Below are positions 1-7,541 of a stretch of 18,760 nt of DNA, in pieces (the first letter of the stretch is position 1; each line of letters begins with the position of its first letter). Source of the stretch: JAEZKC01 sp046538945. Its GTDB lineage: Bacteria; Fibrobacterota; Chitinivibrionia; Chitinivibrionales; Chitinispirillaceae. The notes beneath the pieces were generated by a model, which did not search any database, had not been told where the DNA came from, and saw nothing but the letters and a program-made list of their open reading frames with translations. The position numbers were made by a program, and so were the translations under genes. The stretch lies in the NCBI GenBank assembly GCA_046538945.1, contig JBKHHW010000051.1:1-18760 (forward strand). The letters are read 5' to 3'.

Positions 1-10
1 GGAGTACATG

Positions 11-33
11 GAAAAACACATCTGATGTTTTTC
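11..33. terminator. A/T-rich hairpin downstream of the AraC-type regulator
   Basis: An 8-bp perfect stem (GAAAAACA / TGTTTTTC) encloses a 7-nt loop, 43 nt past the stop codon of the minus-strand regulator. The T-run lies inside the stem rather than after it, so this would be a weak bidirectional terminator at best. Nothing else is recognised between 1 and 75. Confidence 0.25.
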
Positions 34-75
34 AGTGCGGAAGCAGTACTGAAGGCCGGTGGAATCGGAGGAGAA

Positions 76-1536
76 TTATGCTACCTGCTGTTCCATTCGG
101 AATTTGTAGGGAGTGGTGTGGTAGAATTTTAGGAAGTACTTTTCCATTTCCGCTGCGCTTGAGAACCCGCAAAGATCGGCAATGGAGGATTCGCTTGAAC
201 GGGAGGAACGCAGGCGTTCCTTGGCCACTTCGGCCCGGCAGTACATAAGATAGTTAGCGAATGAGATCCCGGAGTGCTTTTTGATGAGCAAACTGAGCTT
301 CTGGGGGGTCAGTCCGGCCCGTTTGGCAATATATGTTCCATCCAGGTCTTTTTTGATAAGTTCCTGCTCAATTATCGATTTGACTCTGTCAAAGAGCCCC
401 TTTTCCTCATCGGTATACTGGGTACTTTTGTGTTTTGAACTGATCAGATTGAGAAAAACTACATAGCAGATCAGTACGATAATGAGACCTGCAAGATAGA
501 ATATTCCCCACTGCACGGCTTTGTTCATCAGTATGGGCTTCTTAACCTTGTGGTAGTCGGGCCAGAAAACGGGACTGTACATTTCATGCCTGTTTCCACC
601 CGCCAGGGAGTATTTGTTTACCGGTCCGTTGGGATTGAACGTGCGCAGGATGATATTGCAGCCCAAAGTATCGGGTATACTGCCTCCGAACGCCTCTTTG
701 GGAATAGCCAGATTTACGGAAAATCCCTTGAACTCTCTCAGGTCGACACTGAAGTCATAATCTATTCTGGTCGAAACCGGACTCAGTTTGAATTGTCCGT
801 TTGGAGAAAATTCTGTTTTATAGTTGATTCTGTAGGGTACTCCCTCCAGAGGGACTACCAGGAATAGTGTACTGTCCGAAGGATAGGGGCTTTTGGAACG
901 GTTTGGATCAATCAGCAGCTCCATGCCCTCTTCATAAAGAATCTTTCCGGGCTGATTGCTGTAGAAGGTGGAATCCTCAAGCCGAAGCTGCACGATCAGT
1001 TCCTTCTCATTCCAGAACAGGTTCGCGTACCCCTGTTTTTGAGAATCGTTGAAAGGAAAGTGGATGGCGTTTTCGGCAACAAACGGATCATTCAATCTGT
1101 TGGTGTAATGAACTGGCTTCTGTCTCTGGGGGACCGGGTTATGATTCAGGAAAATCCCCTCCTGAGTCGCCAGTTGGATCTCTCCATCACCCATGGTCGC
1201 TTCTGCCAGGAGGTCGATTCCGGTAAAGAGCTGATTTGGAAGATTGGAGGTGTTCCAGATAAGTTTGTACGGTGGTCGGGAAATGGTGCGCAGAGAGGCC
1301 ACGGATTTATTGTCGCTTCCTTCTGGGATATAACGGGCCTTGAATTCGACCTGTTCGATATCATCGCATTCGGTTCTAAGAGAAATTGTGCAGCTGGGAG
1401 TGGAAATGACCGATCCACTGAGGGGAGATGCAAAGGAGATACACTCTTCCTGTGCTCGTGCTTTTATCAAAACGAGTAGCAGTACTGTACCCACCAAAAG
1501 CGGTGAGAATTTGTTGTGTATTTTAAGAGAATCCAT
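76..1536 (-). CDS. Membrane-anchored AraC-type transcriptional regulator with extracytoplasmic Ig-like and CBM9-like domains
   Basis: This 486-residue protein appears to join an extracytoplasmic sensor directly to a DNA-binding domain. Residues 1-28 form a signal peptide or anchor. Residues ~32-130 look like a bacterial Ig-like domain, and ~140-325 resemble the CBM9/DOMON-like fold of carbohydrate-binding modules. Residues ~343-364 (WGIFYLAGLIIVLICYVVF) are a clear transmembrane helix. Residues ~381-482 form an AraC/XylS double helix-turn-helix ending in the typical FYHTTPYKFR segment. There is no kinase or receiver domain, so signalling would be one-component across the membrane. The frame stays open upstream to 1737, but that stretch is the tRNA read as protein. 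ATG 1536 is therefore chosen because it opens the signal peptide, although no good Shine-Dalgarno precedes it. The ligand is unknown; a saccharide is inferred only from the fold. Target genes are not identifiable here. Confidence 0.8.
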   Translation of the reverse strand: MDSLKIHNKFSPLLVGTVLLLVLIKARAQEECISFASPLSGSVISTPSCTISLRTECDDIEQVEFKARYIPEGSDNKSVASLRTISRPPYKLIWNTSNLPNQLFTGIDLLAEATMGDGEIQLATQEGIFLNHNPVPQRQKPVHYTNRLNDPFVAENAIHFPFNDSQKQGYANLFWNEKELIVQLRLEDSTFYSNQPGKILYEEGMELLIDPNRSKSPYPSDSTLFLVVPLEGVPYRINYKTEFSPNGQFKLSPVSTRIDYDFSVDLREFKGFSVNLAIPKEAFGGSIPDTLGCNIILRTFNPNGPVNKYSLAGGNRHEMYSPVFWPDYHKVKKPILMNKAVQWGIFYLAGLIIVLICYVVFLNLISSKHKSTQYTDEEKGLFDRVKSIIEQELIKKDLDGTYIAKRAGLTPQKLSLLIKKHSGISFANYLMYCRAEVAKERLRSSRSSESSIADLCGFSSAAEMEKYFLKFYHTTPYKFRMEQQVA

Positions 1537-1577
1537 GCTCGGGCCCGATGACTTAAAGAAACGGTTGGGAATATGGA

Positions 1578-1603
1578 CCCGGTTATACCGGGCATTATGC
1601 CCG
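1578..1603 (-). promoter_or_regulatory. Two overlapping, mutually exclusive hairpins in the regulator's leader
   Basis: Between the tRNA and ATG 1536 lie two perfect 6-bp stems with 3-nt loops: CGGGCA/TGCCCG (1589-1603) and CCCGGT/ACCGGG (1578-1592). They share 4 nt, so only one can form at a time. Neither is followed by a T-run. They could be a leader switch, an RNA-processing signal or an operator; no function is shown. Confidence 0.3.
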
Positions 1604-1616
1604 TAGTGAAGAAAAA

Positions 1617-1690
1617 TGGGCGCAGCTGGACTCGAACCAGCGATCTCCGCGATGTGAACGCGGCGCTCTAACCAACTGAGCCATGCGCCC
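1617..1690 (-). tRNA. tRNA-Val (anticodon CAC)
   Basis: Read on the minus strand this is a complete cloverleaf. It has a 7-bp acceptor stem (GGGCGCA/TGCGCCC), a D-arm GCTC..GAGC with the AGTTGGTTA loop, a 5-bp anticodon stem CCGCG/CGCGG with loop TTCACAT (anticodon CAC, reading GUG), a 5-nt variable loop, and a T-arm GCTGG-TTCGAGT-CCAGC. The discriminator base is A at 1617. The 3' CCA is not encoded; the sequence runs into ATTTTTC, which may help termination. Confidence 0.96.
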
Positions 1691-1707
1691 TGACTGCAAT
1701 GAGGTAT

Positions 1708-1737
1708 AAAATAGAACCGTGTGTGATTCATAGTCAA
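1708..1737 (-). promoter_or_regulatory. Sigma-70-type promoter for tRNA-Val
   Basis: On the minus strand, TTGACT (1732-1737) serves as -35 and TATTTT (1708-1713) as -10, with an 18-nt spacer. This places the start of transcription about 10 nt before the mature tRNA 5' end at 1690. The regulator gene downstream could be reached by read-through from here. Confidence 0.6.
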
Positions 1738-1846
1738 TATTATTATAAATGAAAGTTGATTCTGATGAGTGTTAAGTCATTGAATGTACTGTTTCAAAAT
1801 CTGAAAGATCGGAGCAGAAATAATCCTAATGCATTGATACTACTTT

Positions 1847-1874
1847 TTGGTATACACATCACCCCCGTTATATT
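1847..1874 (+). promoter_or_regulatory. Possible promoter of the PorV-like gene
   Basis: TTGGTA (1847-1852) and TATATT (1869-1874) are separated by 16 nt, about 45 nt before the TTG start at 1922. The -35 match is partial. The rest of 1740-1921 is A/T-rich with no gene that I can support. Confidence 0.35.
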
Positions 1875-1921
1875 TTTGCTTTGTATACTGCTTCTGATTT
1901 CAAGAGAACGGGTGATTTGGC

Positions 1922-2980
1922 TTGGGTAAAACTGCAAAAGAAAAACTTCGGGTATGCTTGCTTCTGTTTTCTATAATTGCAGTAGCAGCTCAGGCAGGTT
2001 CCAACCCTTACCAGGCAGGTTCCAACCCTTACACTGATATGGTCGGTGAAGTCTTCGTGTCACCTCGTTCCGCTGCGATGAGCAGAGCCGATCTGGCTAT
2101 CAACCCATCCGGCTCCCTTGTTTCCAATCCTGCAGTTATTGCCCTTCCCGCTCTTTCTCAGTTAAGTCTCAGCTATGCATCCTATTTCCATGACGTGTTC
2201 AGCACTTCAATAATGAACTATAATGGTAGTGTGGGCACTAACGGAGGGCTTGGTGTGTCTGCAGCCTACCTTCTGGTTCCCGGCATTGAAGACACTCGAG
2301 CTGTGGATACAAGCGGCATCGATACCGACAACATAGATCTTTTTACCTCGTCGGATGTGTGGGTGAGGATCGGTTACGGGAGAAGATATGAAGCAGAAAA
2401 ATTCGCTTTTTACTATGGTGCCGCACTCAATGCCAGGCGAAGACGTCTTGAGCTTGAGACCGCTCACGGTCTCGGAATGGATGCGGGTGTGATGCTTCAC
2501 CTTCCCGAACAGTCGCTCTATTTTTCCCTTCTGCTTGAGAATGTCAAAAGCAGTTTCGTGCGTTGGAGCGGGGCAGATTATGTTGAACATGGTCTGCCTC
2601 ATTTGCGTTTCAGTGCTGCATTCGAAAGAGATTTTCCCTATGTGTACGGTAGTCTGGCACTTGTTTTCACATCACCGGATCTGCTGTCAAACGAGGGCAT
2701 AAATGATGTGGAAGAGGATGTCTACTACAGGGATGATCAGGGTAAACCTATAATAGTCAAATATACCGAACGTCCATCGTTGGTTCTGGCTAACGGCAGG
2801 TATGGTTTGGAATATACGATCATGAACACTTTTTCGCTGCGGGCGGGTTTTTCTCAGAGCGATTTCAGTCTGGGTGCGGGGCTCAACCTTCTTGAGGAGA
2901 GGGCGGGGCTGGATTTCAGCTATCTGAACCATCAACTTGCTGCAACATACAAAATGAGCGTGACATATCGGTGGCATTAG
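1922..2980 (+). CDS. PorV/PorQ-like outer-membrane beta-barrel protein
   Basis: This 352-residue exported protein has a Lys-rich n-region, a hydrophobic core (VCLLLFSIIAVAA) and an A-Q-A cleavage site near residue 25. The mature N-terminus shows the pattern of the PorV/PorQ/UPF0164 barrel group: a gene-start block with SAAMSRADLAINPSGSLVSN, an NPA motif, then alternating amphipathic strands to the end. The start is TTG; an in-frame stop lies just upstream at 1913-1915, and GGGTGAT sits 5 nt before the TTG. Family members assist type IX secretion or carry hydrophobic ligands in some phyla, but no other T9SS gene is here, so only an outer-membrane barrel is claimed. Residues 25-38 are a duplicated heptad (QAGSNPY twice). 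The next gene begins 121 nt later, so co-transcription is possible but not evident. Confidence 0.65.
   Translation: MGKTAKEKLRVCLLLFSIIAVAAQAGSNPYQAGSNPYTDMVGEVFVSPRSAAMSRADLAINPSGSLVSNPAVIALPALSQLSLSYASYFHDVFSTSIMNYNGSVGTNGGLGVSAAYLLVPGIEDTRAVDTSGIDTDNIDLFTSSDVWVRIGYGRRYEAEKFAFYYGAALNARRRRLELETAHGLGMDAGVMLHLPEQSLYFSLLLENVKSSFVRWSGADYVEHGLPHLRFSAAFERDFPYVYGSLALVFTSPDLLSNEGINDVEEDVYYRDDQGKPIIVKYTERPSLVLANGRYGLEYTIMNTFSLRAGFSQSDFSLGAGLNLLEERAGLDFSYLNHQLAATYKMSVTYRWH
1991..2032 (+). repeat. Perfect 2 x 21-bp tandem repeat at the signal-peptide cleavage site
   Basis: Copies at 1991-2011 and 2012-2032 are identical and in frame, each encoding QAGSNPY. Identity at the DNA level points to a recent slippage duplication. 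It adds a second potential A-x-A-type cleavage context to the PorV-like protein. Confidence 0.95.
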
Positions 2981-3101
2981 ATATATACTGATGTTTATGT
3001 AACCGGAAATTTGTTTTCAGATTATTTTTAATATTTTTATGAATTCAGTACTCTATGAATTCCAGTTGCGTTAAACTTACTTCTTTGTTCAGAGAATTTG
3101 C

Positions 3102-5117
3102 ATGAGTCGCCAAGAAGAACAGACGATTTTATTAGTTGATGATGACGAACTGCTAAGCTCTGCCATATCGAGTTACTTAATTAAAGCCGGTTATAAGCCT
3201 GTCACGGCCTGCGACGGAGTGCAGGCTCTTGAGCTTATGGAGCAGATCTATCCTCTTATTATCATTGCAGATCTGCGTATGCCCAACATGGATGGCATAC
3301 AGTTTCTGGAAGAGGTTAAGAAGAAACACAAGAATATACCTGTGATCATTACCACCGGGCACCCTGATATCAATACCGCCATCAGAGCCATCCAGAATGG
3401 TGCCTATGACTATATCATAAAGCCCTATCAGTTTGAACTTCTGAATCAGAAAATCAGTCAGGCCATCAAGTCCAATCGGCTTGCCCGGGAAAATGTAGTG
3501 CTTTCCGAGCTGGTTTCTCTTCATGAGATTACCTCCAAACTGACATCCACTCACAATCTCGAGGATCTGCTTGATGTGACATTCGAACAGTGTCTCTCTA
3601 CTGCACAGGCCGAGAGCGGGTCGATTCAGCTGTATGACAGGGAAAGCGACGAGCTTGTTATCGTGAGGGAAAAGGGAATAAAAAATCATAAAACCCGTTC
3701 CCCTTTAAGTGATCTGAATGAATGGACAATTTCAAAGTGGGTGTTCAAAAGCGGCGTGCCGATTCTGATCGGTGATGAGATAAATGTACCCGGAGCAGAA
3801 GTGGAACTCAGCAGAAAGGATATCGGTTCCGCCATATCGGTACCCTTGAAGGTCGCTCATGAAGTCATCGGTGTAGTCAATCTTAACAGGGGAAAAGATA
3901 AAGAGTATTTTTCCGCTGTTGATCTGAATGTGATTGACGTGCTTGCATCCCAGGCCGGGATCGCTATCAACAATGCCTACCTGTACACCTCCATCAATCA
4001 GAAACTCGATGAACTTTCTCTGATCAGCACCTATTCTGAACAGCTTATGGGGCTGGTGGATAAAACCGATGTGATCAGATGTCTTTTCGATACTGTAAGA
4101 AGGAATTTCCCCATTGATTTCATCGGATTTTTCCTTGTACAGAAACGTAATCACGAGTTTCTGTACTGGTCCAGGGGGGATTTCGAAGAGGAAAACGTCA
4201 AGGAGATATGCGCAAGAGTGGTTGATGACTACAATAAAACCACACCTGCGCATCTCCTTTTGAAACGGGTCAGCAGGAAAAATCTGAAGCTAAAGCAGAG
4301 TATCCCTTCGAAGATGAAGTATCCCTTCGCTTTCGAACATATCATGCCAGTGTCATGGGAGGATATAAATTTCGGAACAATTGTGTTTGCCGCCTCCAGG
4401 GAACTGAACAATACTCAGGAGAAGGTTACTCTTTTTTCCAGTCTGGTGAGTCAGACAAGAATCGCTCTCACCAATTCCAAACTCTACAATGACATGAAAG
4501 AGAATTACATCCGCACGATCAAAGCACTCGCCATTGCTGTGGATGCCAAGGATACCTATACTCATGGCCATTCGGAAAATGTGATGAACATTGCCGAGCA
4601 ACTGGCCCGTGAGATGGATCTTGAAGAGAGGCTGGTTGGTATCGTTCGTGATGCCGGACTTCTTCATGATATCGGAAAGATCGGAATCCCGGGTTATATT
4701 CTCAATAAACCGGGACCTTTGACCTACGAAGAGTTCAACGGTATCATGAAAACCCACAGTGCACTGGGAGCCAACATCGTCAAGGATGTACCTTTCCTTC
4801 AGGACCTCCACAAACTCATCCTCTACCATCACGAACATTATGACGGCGCCGGGTATCCCGAAGGGCTCAAAGGGGACGAGATCCCTATCGGAGCCCGCAT
4901 TCTGCATGTGGCCGATGCCTTTGAAGCGATGACCTCCAACCGTCCCTACCGTGACAGCCTCGGCAAGAAAGAAGCTCTCAAACGTCTGGTTGAAGGAAGC
5001 GGAAAGCAGTTCGACCCTGATGTGGTGAAAGCCTTTCTTAGGTTTGCAAAAAAGAAGGGCTGGATGTCTGATGACATCGATCTTCCGCAGGATGAGCCGG
5101 CTGAAGCAACCAGGTAG
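3102..5117 (+). CDS. Response regulator with REC, two GAF and HD-GYP domains (c-di-GMP phosphodiesterase)
   Basis: This is a 671-residue soluble signalling protein. Residues 1-125 are a receiver domain with acidic cluster D13-D15, phospho-acceptor D57, T84 and K107-P108 all present. Residues ~140-293 and ~300-460 each look like a GAF domain, the first much clearer than the second. Residues ~470-650 are an HD-GYP domain with the metal-binding HDIGKIGIP (H522-D523) and the HYDGAGYP signature (GYP at 584-586), so cyclic-di-GMP hydrolysis is expected from family knowledge. The C-terminal 20 residues are an acidic tail. The ATG is preceded only by a weak AGAGAA. No sensor kinase is in the window, so the phosphodonor is unknown. 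The GAF domains may bind a nucleotide or another small molecule. Confidence 0.9.
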   Translation: MSRQEEQTILLVDDDELLSSAISSYLIKAGYKPVTACDGVQALELMEQIYPLIIIADLRMPNMDGIQFLEEVKKKHKNIPVIITTGHPDINTAIRAIQNGAYDYIIKPYQFELLNQKISQAIKSNRLARENVVLSELVSLHEITSKLTSTHNLEDLLDVTFEQCLSTAQAESGSIQLYDRESDELVIVREKGIKNHKTRSPLSDLNEWTISKWVFKSGVPILIGDEINVPGAEVELSRKDIGSAISVPLKVAHEVIGVVNLNRGKDKEYFSAVDLNVIDVLASQAGIAINNAYLYTSINQKLDELSLISTYSEQLMGLVDKTDVIRCLFDTVRRNFPIDFIGFFLVQKRNHEFLYWSRGDFEEENVKEICARVVDDYNKTTPAHLLLKRVSRKNLKLKQSIPSKMKYPFAFEHIMPVSWEDINFGTIVFAASRELNNTQEKVTLFSSLVSQTRIALTNSKLYNDMKENYIRTIKALAIAVDAKDTYTHGHSENVMNIAEQLAREMDLEERLVGIVRDAGLLHDIGKIGIPGYILNKPGPLTYEEFNGIMKTHSALGANIVKDVPFLQDLHKLILYHHEHYDGAGYPEGLKGDEIPIGARILHVADAFEAMTSNRPYRDSLGKKEALKRLVEGSGKQFDPDVVKAFLRFAKKKGWMSDDIDLPQDEPAEATR

Positions 5118-5159
5118 TTTGCAATAATCGCCTTTTTAAGCAGTTGATATCCGCCTTTT

Positions 5160-5191
5160 AAGCCAGTTCTGGTTTGAACAGGCTTTCATTT
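5160..5191 (+). terminator. Hairpin terminator between the convergent HD-GYP and helicase genes
   Basis: AAGCC-A-GTTC pairs with GAAC-A-GGCTT around a TGGTTT loop (5160-5185), with a symmetrical A-A mismatch, followed by TTCATTT. It lies 43 nt after the HD-GYP stop. The T-tract is imperfect. The element CGCCTTTTAAGCCAGTT at 5153-5169 is a near copy of the sequence at 5129-5145. Confidence 0.45.
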
Positions 5192-5203
5192 AGGTGAATG
5201 TGT

Positions 5204-7234
5204 CTATTTTACGACCGTTCCGCCTAACTTCGCTTGCATCTCCTTAAAAAAGCTGTCCAGATACTCCATTTTCTCCTCATCCTGTTTTTCACCAATCTTC
5301 CCTTCCAGGAATTCCTCAGGAATTTCTCTTAGAAAGGGGCAGGGGGTTACTTTTATCAGTTTCTTTCTGAACACTTTCTGTCCCGGATAGGTGAGCAAAA
5401 GGGTTTTTTGAGCCCGGGTCATTCCCACATAGAAAAGACGCCGCTCCTCTTCGATCTGTCCCTCCGCAACAGCTCTCGGTGAGGGGATGACCTCTTTGTC
5501 GAGACCGGCCAGAAACACCACCGGAAACTCCAGCCCCTTTGATTTATGAAACGTCATCAGCGTGACACCCTTTTTCTGTTTGTCGTCCTCTTCCTTATCG
5601 TCTGTCGATATGAGCGCGATTTCCTGCAGGTATCCGGAAAGCGTAGGCTTCTTGCGCTTGAATTTGGATTCGTAGATCTCTATTCCGTGAATCATTTCCT
5701 CAACGTTCTCCAGACGCTTCTCCGCTTCCCCTTCCTCTCTGTATGCTCTTTTAAGAAGCTCGAAATACCCGCATTCGCTTAGAATAGAACGGAATGTAAA
5801 CGAAAGCCGCCCGGTTTCGAACTGTTCGTCGAATCTTCTGAAGAAGTCGATGAAACTGTCCAGTTTCCTTTTCTGATCACCCGTGATGCCCTGGATTTCA
5901 TGATGCCTGAGCATCGCATCCCACAGACTGATCCGCCTCAGTGATGCAAGCTCATCGATTTTCTCCATTGTAACTTTCCCCAGGCCCTTGAAGGGCACTT
6001 TGAGCACTCTCAGGAAACTAAGTTCATCGTGAGGATTTGCGAAAAAACGCAGATAGGAAATGACATCCTTTATCTCCTTGCGGTCATAAAAGCTTAGCGC
6101 ACCGCTTACAGAGTAGGGAATATTGCAACGCCTGAGCTCCTCCTCATAACGCCTCATCATGGCGTTTGTCCTCACCAGTATCGCATGGTCATTGAAGCGC
6201 AAAGAAGTGTGTTTTTCATTGTCGACTATCTTCTGGGCTATCCATTCCGCCTCATCCGTTTCATCGTCACCCTTGTAGTGGAATATGGGATCACCATCGC
6301 CTGCAACAGCGGTAATCTCCTTGAATTTTCTAACCCTGTTTTTCGAAACCACAGCGTGTGCCGCGTCCAGGATCTGGCGGGTGGAACGGTAGTTTTTGTC
6401 CAGAATAACCGTGGTGCACCCTTTAAAGCGGGTGGAAAACGAAATGATGTTCTCTATCTCAGCGCCCCGCCAGGAATAAATCCCCTGATCATCATCGCCC
6501 ACCACCATGATATTGTTCCGGGGTGTGGAGAGCAGCATTGCAAGCTTCATCTGGACCGCATTGGTGTCCTGGAACTCATCAATAGAGATGTACTTATAGC
6601 GGTTCTGGTATTCGGTCAGAACGGACGGGTTGCCGCGGAAGAGCTGAAGAGGGAGCAGCAGCAGGTCATCGAAATCCACGGTCTGGCGCTTGAGAAGGAT
6701 CTGGCTGTAGGAGTTGTAGACCCGGAACACTTTGCGCTCTTCAGGGTTGGCCTTGTAATATTCCTCCGGTGCCAGAGATGCGTTTTTTGCCAGGCTGATC
6801 CGGTTTGCGAATACATCGGGGTCCTCGCTTTTCAGTCCCCTCACGCCGGCTGCCCGCATTATGCTTTTCAGGGTGGCACTGCGCTCATGCTCATCCATGA
6901 TGGTGAAGTTTTTCCCCAGCCCCACATGGGTTCCATGAGCCCGAAGTATTCTTACTCCCAGGCTGTGGAATGTGCAGAGGGTCATTTTTTCCGCCACCGA
7001 AGGGGAGGTAAGCTGCGCCACTCGTTCCTTCATCTCCTTTGCGGCTTTGTTGGTGAAAGTGACGGCGAGGATCTCTTCCGGCTTGCAGCGCTTTTCACCG
7101 ATCAGACGCGCTATCCGCATGGTGAGCACACGGGTTTTGCCGCTTCCGGCACCTGCCAGAACCAGCAGTGGACCTTCGTTGTGCAGAACAGCGGCCTTCT
7201 GGCTGGCGTTGAGACCGCGGGTATATTGAGACAT
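5204..7234 (-). CDS. Superfamily 1A ATP-dependent DNA helicase, Rep/PcrA/UvrD type
   Basis: This 676-residue 3'-to-5' DNA helicase has the full set of UvrD-family motifs. Walker A is AGAGSGKT (27-34), Walker B is DEFQD (219-223), and motif III is GDDDQGIYSWRGA (246-258). NYRST follows as motif IV, then TFHKSKGLEFPVVFL, and EEERRLFYVGMTRAQ as motif VI. The length (E. coli Rep is 673), the DDDQ form of motif III and the short tail after motif VI favour a Rep/PcrA-like member, but the sequence alone does not separate rep, pcrA and uvrD, so no symbol is given. It would unwind DNA at stalled forks or during repair. The ATG has AAGGA 6 nt upstream. It follows aroC on the same strand after 307 bp, far enough for its own promoter. 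Confidence 0.93.
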   Translation of the reverse strand: MSQYTRGLNASQKAAVLHNEGPLLVLAGAGSGKTRVLTMRIARLIGEKRCKPEEILAVTFTNKAAKEMKERVAQLTSPSVAEKMTLCTFHSLGVRILRAHGTHVGLGKNFTIMDEHERSATLKSIMRAAGVRGLKSEDPDVFANRISLAKNASLAPEEYYKANPEERKVFRVYNSYSQILLKRQTVDFDDLLLLPLQLFRGNPSVLTEYQNRYKYISIDEFQDTNAVQMKLAMLLSTPRNNIMVVGDDDQGIYSWRGAEIENIISFSTRFKGCTTVILDKNYRSTRQILDAAHAVVSKNRVRKFKEITAVAGDGDPIFHYKGDDETDEAEWIAQKIVDNEKHTSLRFNDHAILVRTNAMMRRYEEELRRCNIPYSVSGALSFYDRKEIKDVISYLRFFANPHDELSFLRVLKVPFKGLGKVTMEKIDELASLRRISLWDAMLRHHEIQGITGDQKRKLDSFIDFFRRFDEQFETGRLSFTFRSILSECGYFELLKRAYREEGEAEKRLENVEEMIHGIEIYESKFKRKKPTLSGYLQEIALISTDDKEEDDKQKKGVTLMTFHKSKGLEFPVVFLAGLDKEVIPSPRAVAEGQIEEERRLFYVGMTRAQKTLLLTYPGQKVFRKKLIKVTPCPFLREIPEEFLEGKIGEKQDEEKMEYLDSFFKEMQAKLGGTVVK

Positions 7235-7541
7235 CGATTTTCCTTTTCATTTGATAAAAAATGCAGCAGGCACGTTCCTAATATAATAATTTTTCGGCGG
7301 GAAGAAAGGGGGATGTAGGCGGAAGGCGGAAAGGAGGGGGTAAGTCGCTGATTTTGTGAGGGTTAAGGCGGAAGGGATCCGAGCCTGCTTCTGTTGGGGA
7401 AATTTGAAAATTGGAAAATCGCTTTCCTGAAAATGTCTAAGTGATTGATATGCCGACGTACTTTTCCTGGCAGCACGGCTTTTCTGCATAAAGCGGGCTG
7501 GGAGAGGACGCAGGATGCTGAATCGTAGGTCCGAATCGGAT
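7235..7541 (-). other. Non-coding gap between aroC and the helicase, with a C-rich rut-like leader
   Basis: No convincing gene is present in this 307-bp gap. On the minus strand, 7340-7295 is a pyrimidine tract, about 27 C and 4 G in 46 nt by eye, with repeated CCGCC units. That is the composition expected of a Rho utilisation site, and it lies downstream of aroC. After it comes an A/T-rich stretch (7273-7294) that could hold the helicase promoter, but no clear -35/-10 pair is visible. The opposite strand shows GGCGGA units and G-runs. Confidence 0.4.

Noticed and set aside
79..243. Small plus-strand frame behind a GGAGGAG sequence and ATG at 79
   Set aside because: It is wholly antisense to the HTH-coding end of the regulator and its 54 residues show no recognisable feature.
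1537..1737. N-terminal extension of the regulator frame up to 1737
   Set aside because: These 67 codons are the tRNA-Val gene, its promoter and leader read as protein; the signal peptide starts at 1536.
1834..1856. TTGATA ... TATACA as a promoter for the PorV-like gene
   Set aside because: The spacer is only 11 nt, too short for sigma-70; the pair at 1847-1874 fits better.
3038..3066. Imperfect direct repeat TATGAATTCAGT / TATGAATTCCAGT before the HD-GYP gene
   Set aside because: Two short A/T-rich copies 16 bp apart could be chance, and no binding protein can be named.
6185..7318. 377-codon plus-strand open frame
   Set aside because: It is antisense to the well-supported helicase gene and its protein shows no domain; long antisense frames are common in such codon usage.
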